Assembly (NCBI GenBank): GCA_965153455.1
Contig: OZ234498.1
Location: 5,270,001 to 5,334,000, forward strand
Direction: 5' to 3'
Origin: Sphagnum compactum
Taxonomy: Eukaryota; Bryophyta; Sphagnopsida; Sphagnales
Length of the DNA stretch: 64,000 bases
Shown: in pieces, positions 49,017 to 61,200 of the stretch
How the letters are laid out: each line of letters begins with the position of its first letter
Numbering within the stretch: the first letter of the stretch is position 1
The notes under the pieces: generated by a model
What the model saw: only the letters and a program-made list of their open reading frames with translations
Databases searched by the model: none
Told to the model about the DNA's origin: nothing
Program-made: the position numbers and the translations under genes

Positions 49017-51075
49017 CAATTTTGTGATGTCTCTGAAGTGGCCATCACCCGTAAAACAATTAGCCAAATTTGGCTATAAACAAAATAAAAAAGTAAAAGT
49101 AGTTAAGCATGCTTTTATATTGTTTGCTACCTACTGGAACTTGATTCACAGAAGTTTAAGATTTATTTCAGCATTTGGAAAGTAAAGAGCTGAAAAGCAT
49201 TTTATTTCACTATTTTAAAAATAAATTCACCAGCTGAAAAATTTTAGCAGGAAAAAAAAAAAAAAAACAGCTGATGCTAAAGAATTCTGAAATGGATCTG
49301 AAACCCGCCAAATACCCAATTTCATCTGTTATAGGGAGGAAAGTTGACAAGGAAGAAGTGCTAAACTTGATTGAGCAAGGGAAAAGGAACATAGAAAGAA
49401 AATAAGCCTGCCCAATAGGATAGGTAGGGTGTACTTTGCAAGGGGTATTATTAGCCCAAGCCAAAAGTGGTGACAAACTCTTTGGGAAGGCCATGCATGC
49501 ACTCAAGGTGCCTTTTAAGTTTGGGTGGGGAAGGATTTTTTTTCGTTTTTCCCTGGCTCCCAATGTGTTCCCACTATGTTCCCTTTAAGTTTCCATCAGG
49601 TTGCCAATATGCTCCCCAAGTTCCCAATCTGTTCCCCAACATGTTCTCCATAGCACCTCACCTTTACCCCATGTGCTTTGGCAAATGTTGTCCTCCTTTC
49701 ACCTATATAGGTGGGCCAAAGGGGAGGAACTCTATACTTCAAAAATAGAAGATTCTCTTTTGGGGGCCAATCAAATTGGCTTGTTGCAAAAGGGGGAAAA
49801 AAAAAGAAAAAGAAAACTTGAATAGGTCCATAGTACTAAGGTGTCCCAATTGGGAAAGAAGTGGGTAACCAGATTCATAGTTGATATACATTGTCAAATA
49901 TAAAAGCCCATCGGATTCATGCCACTTTTGTTTGGAACTTGTTTATGGAAATATGACCAACCATCTGTCGTGAAAGTAATGAGTCACGATTGGAGTGATA
50001 GCCACTAGCCTACAACCAGATCAAAAATTTATTCTGGCTTCAAGAAAATCGCCTTTGGGCCGGAATAGTACTAGGATGGGTGACCTCCTGTGGGAAGTCC
50101 CCTGTTTGGGAACGTGATGTTCCCCTTGCGGTTTGCCCTCTTACTTAGTTGGTTCTTTTGTCTTCTTGGACACGGGTCCTTCCATTTTGTTCCTTGTATT
50201 CCGCCTTTTTTTGGTGCTTTGGTTTTTATGTGATTGGCAGGGTTTCATCATTTAGCAGTGCTGTCGCTGCTTGCAGGTTTGGAAGTAGGTCCCATTGGAC
50301 ACAAGGTACTTGGGGCAAATCTCAAAGCCTGATGATGGCAATGCATGCTAATGCAAAATGGATCACTTGCAGGCTCATGACTCCATCCTCCTCCAGAATG
50401 GCCCAGTAGGTCCACATAGTGACATTATCCACCATTCATAGAAAGGACACACACAGTGACATCATTCATTTTTTTGGACAGATTTTGTTGTTTTTTCCAC
50501 ACAAAAATTGGGAAAATTATGGAAAAACTTTGCTCTTCTAGTGGAAATTCGACTAATTTTCCTCATTTTTTTGAAAATTTTCACCAAATGGACAGAAAAA
50601 ATCCTTTGAAGCCCAGATCATAACTGGTTAAAGTCAAGCTTTTAGATTGGTAGGTAGAGATTTATACTTTCAAAATTCATGACATTCATGAGCAAATTCT
50701 TCACACAATAGAGCTTATTTGTAGTCACTTCATTTTTTGGTCCCAGAACAAGTTCCAAAAGTATGCATATAGAGCTCCTCTCAGGGTCAGTGTTTTTTCT
50801 TCTGGTGATTTTTTTGCTGGATATTGATTTTTTCCCCCAAAATGGAAAGATATCAAGTGTTTTTTTGGGTTTATCAGTTGTGAAATTTGGAAAAAAAAAT
50901 TGAACAGAATTTTTTAAATCGCCAGATTCTATATTAAATAGGCAGCTATTTTAAACAGGCAGCTAAAGAAATATAAGGATGCCTAAATGTTTTTTTTAGG
51001 TTTAAATGTTTTATAACAAGATTTGACTAAATCACCTTATGGATGATTGCCACTTCAGTGCCCATAACAAAATTG
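49017..51075. mobile_element. 2-kb element bounded by palindrome-type inverted ends
   Basis: A plus-orientation end at 49017-49080 (CAATTTTGTGATGTCTCTGA, GTGGCCATCACCC, AGCCAAATTTGGCTATAAA) faces a minus-orientation end at 51016-51075 (GATTTGACTAAATCACCTTA, GGATGATTGCCACTTC, AACAAAATTG). T-rich sequence outside the left end mirrors A-rich sequence outside the right. Subterminal motifs are also partly mirrored: TTCACCAGC near 49225 and CTGGTGATTTTTTTGCTGG near 50803. The interior carries a degenerate GTTCCC-rich repeat (about 49550-49660) and a 5S rRNA-derived sequence, and no transposase. It therefore looks like a non-autonomous DNA transposon that has captured or received other sequences. 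Confidence 0.55.
49991..50125 (+). ncRNA. 5S rRNA-derived sequence (pseudogene or 5S-carrying retroelement)
   Basis: TAGTACTAGGATGGGTGACC at 50066-50085 is identical to the intermediate-element and box C region of plant 5S rRNA. TTTGGGCCGGAA before it and TGTGGGAAGTCCCC after it also match, and weaker similarity runs back to GTGATAGCCACTAGCC, the 5S start. The 5' half and box A are diverged and there are small insertions, so this is not a functional rRNA gene. A TTTT that could end pol III transcription occurs about 30 bases downstream. Possible sources are a dispersed 5S pseudogene, a 5S-derived SINE, or a Cassandra-type TRIM, which carries 5S in its LTRs. No second LTR is visible. Confidence 0.82.
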
Positions 51076-53890
51076 AGAAAAAAGACATTGGTGCAGGCCC
51101 AGACAAAAGTGTGTTCACAAAGCACATCATGAGTACTACCACATATAAAAGTATGGCCACACCTAGGGCTAACTTTAGTGTTAAGCTAGTGTTAAGGATG
51201 GCAAATTTAAACATTGGTCCACACCTAAAATGTTAACTAACATTGAATTTGAGGTGGCATATGACATGACATTGATGATAATATGGTGGTAATAACCATT
51301 TTTATATAACAATAATTTTTTTTAAAAAAAAGATTTAAAAATCAAACATTGATGTTAACTAAAGTCTCAAAACAATCAGAAATTAACTCGATGTCTAGTG
51401 CATGCATACTCTTTTCTTTGTTTTTTTCTACGTTTCTGATTGTCAATCTGGGAATGGCTACCGTGCAAAATAAATAAATAAATAAAAATTGAGAGGGAAA
51501 AAAAACAAAAGGAAGCGAAGAAAGAGGGGAAGATTACCCTATAGGTGTAGACTGATAACTCGGTGTTAATTACCATGGAACAGAGTCACATAGCGCACCA
51601 TCCACTGGATGTGTGTTATTACTCAGTTGAGGTTTAGTATATGGTTTCACCTTGGTAAACCAATTCTGTAAGAAATAGGTCTCATATATAGGTAAGAAAA
51701 TAGATAAGTACTAGGTAAGGGCTGTTTTTACTACCTACCTACTAACAACCTGGTTGCGGGTAGGTAGTAAAAAAAAAAGCAACTGAACTAAACCACCATG
51801 GTTAGCTAGGGAACTGAAACCCAACAGAAAATTGTTTCCTGACCACTTATCATCCATCCTTCATGGTGCACTGGTGGGTGCTGGTTCACTGTGGCCCAAC
51901 AATAGCAGTCCATGCAACTGAGCATGGCAGAAGACGATGTGGGCTTCACAAGCCCACAAGAATTCGCACATGGATAAACAAAAGTAAGAGCCAATGAAAA
52001 GGAAGTCTGTACGACAAAGATTCATGTACAGATGAACAATTTGTTTTTGGCCACTACACTTTTGTCCTTCCAAAACTAGAAAACTGTGGGCCGCCAAATT
52101 ATTTCTATTGAAATAAAATCAACAACTGTGAACAATAATGTCACGATGTTTTCAACATTTAAATTATTATTATTTTTGAAGCAAATGGAAAGAACCCGTT
52201 GCAGCAAGAAACCATGTTTTCAACATTGACATCAAACAATGATGCACTCTAACACATATGCTGGCATAAAGTGGATGATTGAGAACTTTTAAATAGTCAG
52301 AGGGACCTATTCAGCCCCTTCCCTTGCTGCATGATTCTCCAAGTCGAACCAAACATGAGAACTATCACAGAGAACCTTGCCATTCACTGAATTGTTTCCC
52401 CTGCAATTTACATCCAGGAACGAACCATTGGTAGTTGATTCTGCCAGGCTTGTGAACACACTAGGCTCACCTTGCTCTGGTGTTGGTGAACATAGCAGAA
52501 TTGGGCACCCAGGGCTGCTTCCAGGTACAAAAACTGGCACTCACCCTCTGACATCCTGGAGGCACAACTTTCAGTCCACTCATAATAGCACAAAATTGCA
52601 TTACTGGAAGATGATGCTACTTAAAAATGGATCCCAAGTCACCCCAATTAAAGGAGTCTGGTGAAAATCTACTTCCATGTAGCCCAGTGTTTTTAAATTT
52701 TTTTTCAAAGCACAAATTTGCAAATACAAAAGTTGAATTGAAAAAGCTTTGAGTTTGAAATTTAAAAAAATTACCTTCAAAGTTTAATAACCATGCTTGA
52801 CCTTGGCAACTTTTCATGATTGAATTGCATCATTGTATGGAAAAAAATTCAGAATGTAAAACTTTTGTGCAAACATGCGCACAACTTAATCCAAGTGATC
52901 ATTAAGTCTATTTCTCAACTTGTTTTTCATGAAAGCTAATGTTGAAAAACATCTCTTGTCCTTCACCAAACCGATCACTTGGGCAGTAGCAATCTACACA
53001 ACCTTGAAATATTCAAATATTTTCAAAACTAAAACCTGAGAGGATGTGTGATTATGCCAAAGCTTAGTCATAGGATTCAGAGCCAGGGAGGCTTTAGGGT
53101 AGATTTGGCACTGTTTTCCATTGTTACTTTGAACATTCAAGTTGAACATCCACTAAAGAATTGAATTGGTGGAAAATTAAAGGTTTCAAATAAATAGCAA
53201 GGTTAGTATACAATGCATTCAACTCCCCTCGACAAATTTTCACTTTAGCCATGAAATCACACACAAAAAATCACATAGCTGGCTATATTTAATAAGAGAA
53301 TGGATGGACTCAAGCAAGGGCAAAATGCAATTTGGTATTTTCATAGTATGGTGTATAGTTGAAATTGGAAGTACATATAATATCAAAAGTATTCACTTAT
53401 TTTGAATTCTTTTAAAAATTACATATAATTGATTTGGGCCTTAAGAATAAATTGTTTTTATATAAACCATGTATATGCAATTGATTCATGTGTTTATCTT
53501 TGTGTAATTGTACATCAATATTTTGATAAAAAATATATTTAAAACACCTTGTTTAACAACATTTTACCATTTTTCATTAATTTTAAATTTTCTTTTCTTA
53601 CAAATGATAAAAACAACATTTAATCCAACTACATATTTAATGGTAAAACATTTTACAACTTAAAAAGATCATAATCATTAACAGTATCATAATATAATGT
53701 ACTACTGAATATTTATTTATTATATAATATAAACATCATGTCTTTAAAACAAATTGAAAGTTTTCATTGAGAAAATTGATCATTATGATTGTTTCTTTTG
53801 ACCAAAAGTTTTGATTATTTCAACAAGCTTTTGGAATTCAAGATGATGTTTAAAACTCATGCTAAAATAAGAATGAAAGGTTTGGAACAA
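51076..53890. other. intergenic stretch, no gene recognised
   Basis: It contains the repeat copy at 51760-51894 and a GC-richer patch at about 52300-52600. In that patch minus-strand frames at 52307-52540 and 52408-52593 are open but unlike any known family. The rest, especially 53200-53800, is strongly AT-rich. Confidence 0.45.
51760..51894 (+). repeat. dispersed repeat with GTAGGTAG head, copy B
   Basis: GGGTAGGTAGT, then ACCACCATGGTTAGCTAGGG, AACTG, TTGTTTCCTG and ATGGTGCACTG match the layout at 43055-43188 on the same strand. Confidence 0.7.
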
Positions 53891-53895
53891 CCTTT

Positions 53896-54711
53896 TTAAC
53901 CTAGATGTACAAGATGCAACTTATTGATCAATGTTTGCATGGCCAAGTTGGTGTGGTGTGCCATGTAATGCACACCCACCATATGTGGTGCATATTCGTT
54001 GTGGAGTTGCATAGTGATGCTTATGCGGATGCTTTGAAAAACTAACACCCCATCAACACCAAATGACACCAACCCACTTGCCATTATTTCCTTCCCAAGT
54101 GCACCCCCAATGATTACTGCTTCAGGAATCAAGTGTGTCATGGATCAGATGTTGTTCCCTTAAGAACTTTTTCCAGAGAAAGCAAAATAAGAATGGGCCA
54201 ATCTTGCACAACATAAACATGCATATTTGCCCACATCTAGTTATTAATGCTTGTAATTTCATCACAAGAAATTAAGAAAGATTGAACTTCTACCATAGCT
54301 CATGGAGTGGCATTCAACACAACATTGTGCATGTGTTCAAGCATGGTCCATCTTGAATTGTCACTTTAATGCTTGTGTGAATAATTTTAACCTACAACTA
54401 CTTGAACATGGACTTCATGCTTTCATAGGTGGTTATAGGATGACCATCACTAAGGTGTAAAATGCAAGAAAATTGCAAGAGCTTACACTTCTTGTTAGTC
54501 ACCTTTACATTATTTAATTGAATCAGAATAGAATCACAAGCCAAACTAGCATACAAGACTTCATTTTTTGCATGTGATGAGTCCTCTGCAAAGTACCATT
54601 TTCCAATTGCCACACCATGACCAACAAGCTTTGTTTATCACTTACCTTCATGTTTAAATTAAAAGTCCAAATTTGGGACCAATTTTTTTTCCTTGTGTTA
54701 CATTTGTGCAC
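53896..54711 (-). pseudogene. hAT-like transposase remnant, core region
   Basis: Minus-strand frames at 54613-54398 and 54141-53896 read as parts of a decayed hAT-like transposase. The first has GKWYFAEDSSHAKNEVLY then LHLSDGHPITTYESMKSMFK. The second has LVSFGVDGVLVFQSIR, then LHNEYAPHMVGVHYMAHHTN and LAMQTL. That block corresponds to the FGADGxSVFQG...HCMAHRTNLAVQ region of this transposase class, which lies in the RNase H-like catalytic fold. The expected Cys-Met in the His-rich motif is Tyr-Met here. Stops and frame changes between blocks show it is inactive. It is in opposite orientation to the remnant at 52-800 and may be the same family, since the two preserve different parts. Confidence 0.6.
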
Positions 54712-57700
54712 ACACCTTGCATGTTACTACAAAAATAAGTCCATCCTCCCCCACAACAATTTTAGCCCATGTGTATTTTGCACCTTAAATGTTTTGGAAC
54801 TTACAATGGACATCGTACTTTGTTTGCTTTCTTTTCTTGTGATGTATGTAAAAATTGCAATAGTTTGATCATGATTCATAGAAGGTGGAACAATAAAAGG
54901 TGGAACATTAAAAGTTGATGGTAACAATGCAAATGTTTGTTTGTTGAACCACAAATGCAACCTCAGAAGCTATAAACTTGTCACTAAAAAAATACTAGTA
55001 ATGAAAATTTGGTGGTGGCTTTAAAGGTGCCATGATTTCAAAAGACAAAATGCAAGCACATTAGTGACTACAAGCATGCACTTCGAGGGAACTTACACCT
55101 TGTAGACAAAGGACCACAAAAAACCAATGAAAAACACACAAATAACCCTTTTGATGAATCTCAATCCCCAAAACACCTACCCATTGCACAAGCAATGTAA
55201 TACAAACTGAAATAGCAAACTCAATGTGCACAATGCATTGTTTTTGAACTTTGAAGCTTATGATACGTACCTCCATGAAGTTTATAGGTTGCTGACTTGA
55301 ATGTTATCAGTCAACCATCGGAAAGAACTTGAATCGTAAAAGGAGGTTAGAGGTTGGCAAACATCCATCATTGTTGCAACTTGATCAATAACTTATTATT
55401 CCAATTTGCCATCAATCATCATTAGAATTGAAGGCATAAACTTAAGATTTGGAAACAACTATCAACCTACTAGGCTAAGCCTTGTCACTTGATGCTTGAA
55501 AATTTGAGCAAGCTTGAATTTTGAGGGTTGAACATGTTGCCTCACTTGAGTAAAATTTTAATTTTTGAAAACTGGATTGATGAACCATGAACACTATGCA
55601 AATTGCATTGTAACACTATCACTATAGTGTCATATCGAGGCATTGAAAGAGAGATCACCTTAGATATGTAAGTGCTAGGGGTATAACGTGATTCTTGAAA
55701 CTCAAGATAATTTGAGTATTGATGAATAATTTCACTATTCACCTCATAGTTTCCTACAAGTTACTACTACAAAGTGGCAAAAAGCGGTGATTGCTTTTGA
55801 AAGGGGATCACAAAGTCATGGCAACCACCCCCCTTTAAAGTGGTATTCTTGGGTGAAACCCTTGAACTGGCCGGCATAGTATATTTTGATGAAGTGCAGT
55901 TCTTACACCAGCTCCACCCATGCTCAGTATGTGACCCTCCAACAGGAGGCTATTTCTTTTACAAAATTCTTATGTATTTCTTTATTTTGACCTCACCCAT
56001 AAAACTGAAATTGGGACTGCAAAAGGTCAGAGATTAGTAATAGCAACCCACCTGGACCAATCAAAGCATCTAGCCAATCAACAGCAGGTGTTAGGCTTTC
56101 CTATGTCTTTTGCCAGTGTCAGCATCTGGTGCAAAAATGTTGCGTCAAACCATTTTGCTGAGCCAAACCAGCACGTTTTGACTCTTAATCTTCATCCAAA
56201 ATGTACTATGGAGTGCACCATTCCAGATGCTCTCATATGGTAAGAGAGTATTGTGCAAAGGATCCAATAGTTGCAAAGGCATTGAACATCAGAACGACTG
56301 GGTTCCGTTGGAGTTTCTCCTTGTTACACATACAGGTCGTTTTATTACGACTGCCTGCCGTGGAGATGCTCAAAGCCTTTCACTCTCTGTATAGATCCGG
56401 GTCCTAATTGCTGACATCTCCAGTTCCAGGCCTTCATTAGTGGTCAATTAGTCCTTCAAGCAAAGTATTGCATCAGAACATAGACACACAAGGCAAGAGA
56501 CCCAAATCACCCCGATTTTCAGCTGTCTATTATGGGATTCCTCCTAGTATATAGCTGCACCGTCCTACCTACCTATATATGAACAATTCTTTGGTTTTTC
56601 CCTTATTTTTCTTTGCTTTTTGAGCACCAGATGCTTGTTCATGTGGAGCCCTGGGGTACTTTGGTCACTCATTGAAAAACAGCTGTAGCCTACATGTACT
56701 TCTTTCAGAAAAATAAAAACTTAAAAAAAAACCATCTGGTAGTATATGTACTCATTGTAAGCACATTTTCTTGTATGGTTCTATTGCCCCCGTCTTCTCT
56801 TCATAACATGTTATAAACGTTGTAAATTGGTGAGGACTACTAATTGCACTTTTCTTTATTTGGAACCAATGAGGTTCCTTTGGTTTCTTTAATGAATGTT
56901 CGGTGGCAAAGAGTGTTGAAACGCCATGGACTATGGTGCTTGCATATGCTCACTGAGCTTGGGATTGTTCTGAATTTTTGAGTTCACTTTCACTTTTCTT
57001 GACAAAAGCTGAACGAAGAGCTTTGACTTGGGCCAGGGTGAACCAACACCCACCTTGATACCTTCACTTTTTCGTGTGAGGCCTCTTAGTGGCAATATTA
57101 AGCCCAAAAAAGTTAGATTTGAACTTGGAGACCCTGAAATATTAGTCTTAGAATGTGATATTTGTAATATATAGAAACAATTTAAATTGGTTTTGGGAAT
57201 TTTTACCATGTTTACCAATGTGGGTGCTGCTTCACCAAAGGCATTGAGTTGCAATCATGGAAAGTAAGTGTTGGGGTTAGGGTTGGGCCAAAAGCTTGAT
57301 TCTTATGGTGAATGCCCCTCAGTTCTCCAGCTAAGTTCCATAGCCGACAATCATGATTCATTCTCCTAGTTTTTTTCCTGCCCTTAAGTGTAAAAGCTGT
57401 GAGGAGGACTCAACCCAGTGTAGGTGCTGGTTCATGTACTCACAGTTAAAACCCCTCCTATCAACTTTGCTGGTGTCAGTGATGTGACCTGCATTCACCC
57501 TAGCCACAGCAGCTTCACTATAGATCAGATTCAGACCCCTGCTATTCCTCATCCGAGGGAGAAAAGAACTAATTAGACCCAACTCAAATGAGGGTTTCCA
57601 ATAATTTCATTTTAGAGTGATGGAGTCATGTCGGTGGGAAAGATTCTACCGAAGGAGAAGAAGGTAAACAGCAACGCAATGTGTTTTCATTGAATCAAAT

Positions 57701-58199
57701 GTGGCCCACACTATAGTTTTTCAATAAAAGTGCCTTACTCTATGGTTCTTGAAATCTTAACTATGACAAATGTTTGACAAATGGCATCTGATTCCAGTTG
57801 ATTTATTTAAAACTTGAACGTCCTTTTTGATGGGCTTTTATTTTTTACTCCAGGATCTGGTCTAATGACTGCAGGAAACTACGGTCATATATGAAAGAAA
57901 GATAAAATAGAAAATAAATACCTGATAAAATGGCCATTAAGAAGAAAAATCAGCAACGCATGTTAAAATATCATAGCCTATTTTGAGATTTAGACCTCAT
58001 AAGCACGGTCCCCTTCTACAGTGTGAGAATGGCACCTTATGTACAAGTAAGATCTCTTGAGAGTGTTATTGTGCTCGGTTTAAATTTTGTGCAGGCTTGA
58101 GTGCTTAGTTCTCTGCCTATCTAGTCATCCCATTTTTGAAGATGGCTTCTAACATTTTCTTTTTAACATTATGCATCAAATTGAACTTTCCTTATTCTA
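54712..58199. other. intergenic stretch, no gene recognised
   Basis: Short open frames occur on both strands but none has known similarity. GGTGAACCAACACCCACC near 57039 recurs in variant form near 42862, so small dispersed repeats are present. Inverted AGCATCTGG and CCAGATGCT motifs near 56124 and 56225 hint at a MITE but are too short to call. Confidence 0.45.
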
Positions 58200-58890
58200 T
58201 GGCTTGTGGTCTTTCTCAATGCATATGTGGTCAAGCCATATATTTGATAGGGATACACCTATTTTGTTGTATTCACGAGGGAAAACACATGGTCACACAT
58301 GATGCATTTTGAAATTCTTTCATCTTCATCGCTAGTGATGCTGGGTTCCATGTTTTGTGTGAGCAAACACATGTTCTCTCAATATCATCTCTCCAATCAT
58401 CATGTTGACAAGTGATATAGTGCTTATAATAGATGGCATTCACACTTTGACAAACATAGTCATTGTTAACCCAACTTGTGCAAATCTTGTTTCGCAAGTT
58501 ATTTTTTTTCGAAGAATGGTTTTGATGATTGTAGCTCAAGCAAAAATTGTATCATATCGCAACCGACAACTTGAGGATGATTTCATCCTTCTAACAGTAG
58601 AGATATTTGGATGTTTACACAAAAGTAAACGGATGACTTCCTTCGTCGATGTGCCAACATAGCATGGTCAGCAAAAGGCTCTAGAGGTCCTTTTCTTTTG
58701 ATTATACATTCAATTTATAGGTAGAAGGTGTCAATGGTTCTTTAAAGAATTCAAGCTGCCAATATCTTGTGTCGATCAATTATGGCGGCCGAAAAGGTTT
58801 TTTCTAGGCTTGGTGTTTTCCAGGTTTTTCGCCCATCTCTTTGCACAACTTGCTTCGTGCTATTAGTGATGGGTTTAAGTGTTAGGTTTT
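58200..58890 (+). pseudogene. LINE-type ORF, C-terminal fragment
   Basis: On plus, 58402-58662 reads SDIVLIIDGIHTLTNIVIVN, then VIFFRRMVLMIVAQAKIVSY and DDFILLTVEIFGCLHKSKR. Flanking broken frames give FEILSSSSLVMLGSMF upstream and SRLGVFQVFRPSLC downstream. This is the region that follows the reverse transcriptase in the LINE-like family seen on minus at 36190-38190. No RT is present here, as expected for a 5'-truncated copy. The assignment rests on memory of related plant proteins. Confidence 0.6.
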
Positions 58891-59861
58891 GTGTTTTCTA
58901 CTCTTAGGGCTCCCCATTGTGCATTCTACATTTTCGAGTGTGGTCTTTTGTTTAGATTTCAATCTTTATTCCTTTTTTTCCTTATTCCCTTACCAAGTGT
59001 TTTTCCTTTATTTATTTATTTATTTATTTAAAGCATCTTCTTTTTTGGACTAGATAATTGGCAAAAGAGTGTAAGTTCTTTTAAATAATTAATGTGGATG
59101 AATGTTGAAACTATTTACAACAATCAATGAACTAAAATTGGTTACTAGACACAACCACCCCTTGTGAAAATCAAGATGCCTTCCTTTCATCCATGTAAAG
59201 AACGATTATGGAATATTCATCCAAATAATGAACAGGTACAAAATCATTGGTATAATTAGAATTGAAAATGATACCATGTGTTAACTAGTAGGTTGTTAAT
59301 TAAATGGATCCCTACATACTACAAAATGTGGGTGTAGTTTGTTAGGTCCTATTTAATGGGTTCAGTGAATTCATTCAAAATTTATGAAAACATTTGATGA
59401 ACAAGAGACACATTTTTTATAATGGGAGGTCAAACATTATTGGTTATGAATTTTAATTAGAACTTGACAACCAATCATAAAATAAAAATTCTCACAAAGG
59501 ATGGTTATGTAGTGTATTATGTTTTTTTTCTTCCTCTTTAATCACCAAATGAAATAAATTGTGACAAGGGAAACATCTTGGTCATGGCATTCTTGGAATT
59601 GGGAATTTGCATTCAATTAGTGCATCATTGTGGGAGGCAACTTCTAACCCCAAGTGAGGATACAAAAATAAGGGTAGAGCACTCCATGGGCCTTTCTGCA
59701 AATGTAATAAACTATTGTTCATTACATAATGATTTTTCCCTAAATTTTGTTTTTAATGAATATTGTTTTTTTAATCTAAATCATTTATAATTTTATGTCA
59801 ATAACTTGTTAATTATGTAATTATTTAGGGGTTAATTTTGATAATTTAATCATAATTTCAA

Positions 59862-60030
59862 TTAATGTGCATGATTCAAACATGATAATTCATAAGGAAA
59901 GTTTTTGCACACATTAATGTGCATGACTCAAAAATAGTAACTCACAAATTAAGTATTTGCACAAATTAATATGCATGACTCAAGGATGATGACTCATTAG
60001 AAAAGTCATGCTTCAAATTAATGTGCATGT
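59862..60030 (+). repeat. tandem repeat, 52-bp unit, about 3.3 copies
   Basis: Units begin ATTAATGTGCATGACTCAAA or similar at 59862, 59913, 59965 and 60017. Each carries ATGAC and TTGCACA-type motifs. Divergence is moderate. Confidence 0.85.
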
Positions 60031-60376
60031 TGAATCATATGATGAACAATGTGATGTGTAAAACTTTATAAATTTTTTTGTTTAATTTTTTTTTCTTTGA
60101 TATATAAGTGGGTGTTTGAAACCTTTGGAGACACTTTCACTTGATGAAAACAATTCGTTGTAAAGATTAAAGAAGTTCCATAACATAGGCTTGTGAAGAG
60201 AATTGAAAAATTGGTTTTCAAAGGTTTTGGCATAATTTATGAATGCATAAAATCTATGGTAGGAAGGACAATTATAACATAATAACTACACATAAAAAAT
60301 AGGTGTGTGAATAGATATTTGTGCAAATAAGGATATAAATTTTCATAACTATATAATAAAAATACATATTTTCATG

Positions 60377-60504
60377 TTCACCCATCATATGCACACATAA
60401 TATTTCAAATGTCACTCACCCATTGGATTACGTTTGAACCAAAATTTCATGCCCAAATGTTTCACCAATGTACAATTTCTTCCCTATGGGCAGAGCCAAT
60501 AATC
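60377..60504 (+). repeat. dispersed repeat, copy B
   Basis: It matches 26940-27066: GCACACATAATATTTCAAAT, GTCACTCACCCATT, TTCACCAATGT and CTTCCCTATGGGC occur in the same order and spacing. Confidence 0.7.
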
Positions 60505-61200
60505 AATGTTACTAGAATTTGAACTGGAGGATTGGGTTTATGCATGCAACTTAATTTACACTAATCAGCCACCTAACAAAACTAGTAGTAATGGCCAAGT
60601 GTGGCTTGGCCTAAGTAATCTACACTTAGGAACATTAAGGCATCATTTTGGCCAAGGAGACCCTTGATCAATTGGCTTTGTTGGGTCTGGCGGCAAGGAA
60701 GAGATTATTGAATGATTGCCATCTTTAGATTTTCAAAACCCTAATTGAATAAATTGTTTATAATTGAAATCCATTTGGATTTTAAATGCAAGTTCAAGTT
60801 TAAATTTCAAAACTTATATAACATTATGATAAAAATGTGTAAAATCAAGGGAAATATTAATAACCTTAAAAACTTAAACCTAAAAATGGAAAGCATGTTG
60901 AAGTGGATTACTCCTTCTAATAATGTAGAACTTGTCATGTGATACTCAAGAAAAATACCTAATTGATGTTTTAATTGATTAAAAACATCACATGAAAAAA
61001 GTAAAAATAACTATATATATATATATATATAGTCGTTTTCCCCCCTTGAACCAAAAACCTTCCTTTCGTTGTCTTAAAAGCTTATGGGCCACAAAATGCT
61101 AAACATGCGAAAGAAAATTGTTCAAAATAAATGCAAATTATACTTCACATTGGAAAAAAATCCATGACATTATTGTTATTTCAAATTATTAATAATTTTG

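Larger units (their letters stand above)
58891..61200. other. AT-rich intergenic stretch with tandem repeats
   Basis: No gene is recognised. It contains an ATTT microsatellite (about 59009-59030), the 52-bp array at 59862-60030, the dispersed repeat copy at 60377-60504, and an AT dinucleotide run (about 61012-61031). Confidence 0.5.

Noticed and set aside
56120-56235. Inverted AGCATCTGG and CCAGATGCT pair as a MITE
   Set aside because: The arms are only about nine bases long with no extended match, within what chance allows in this window.
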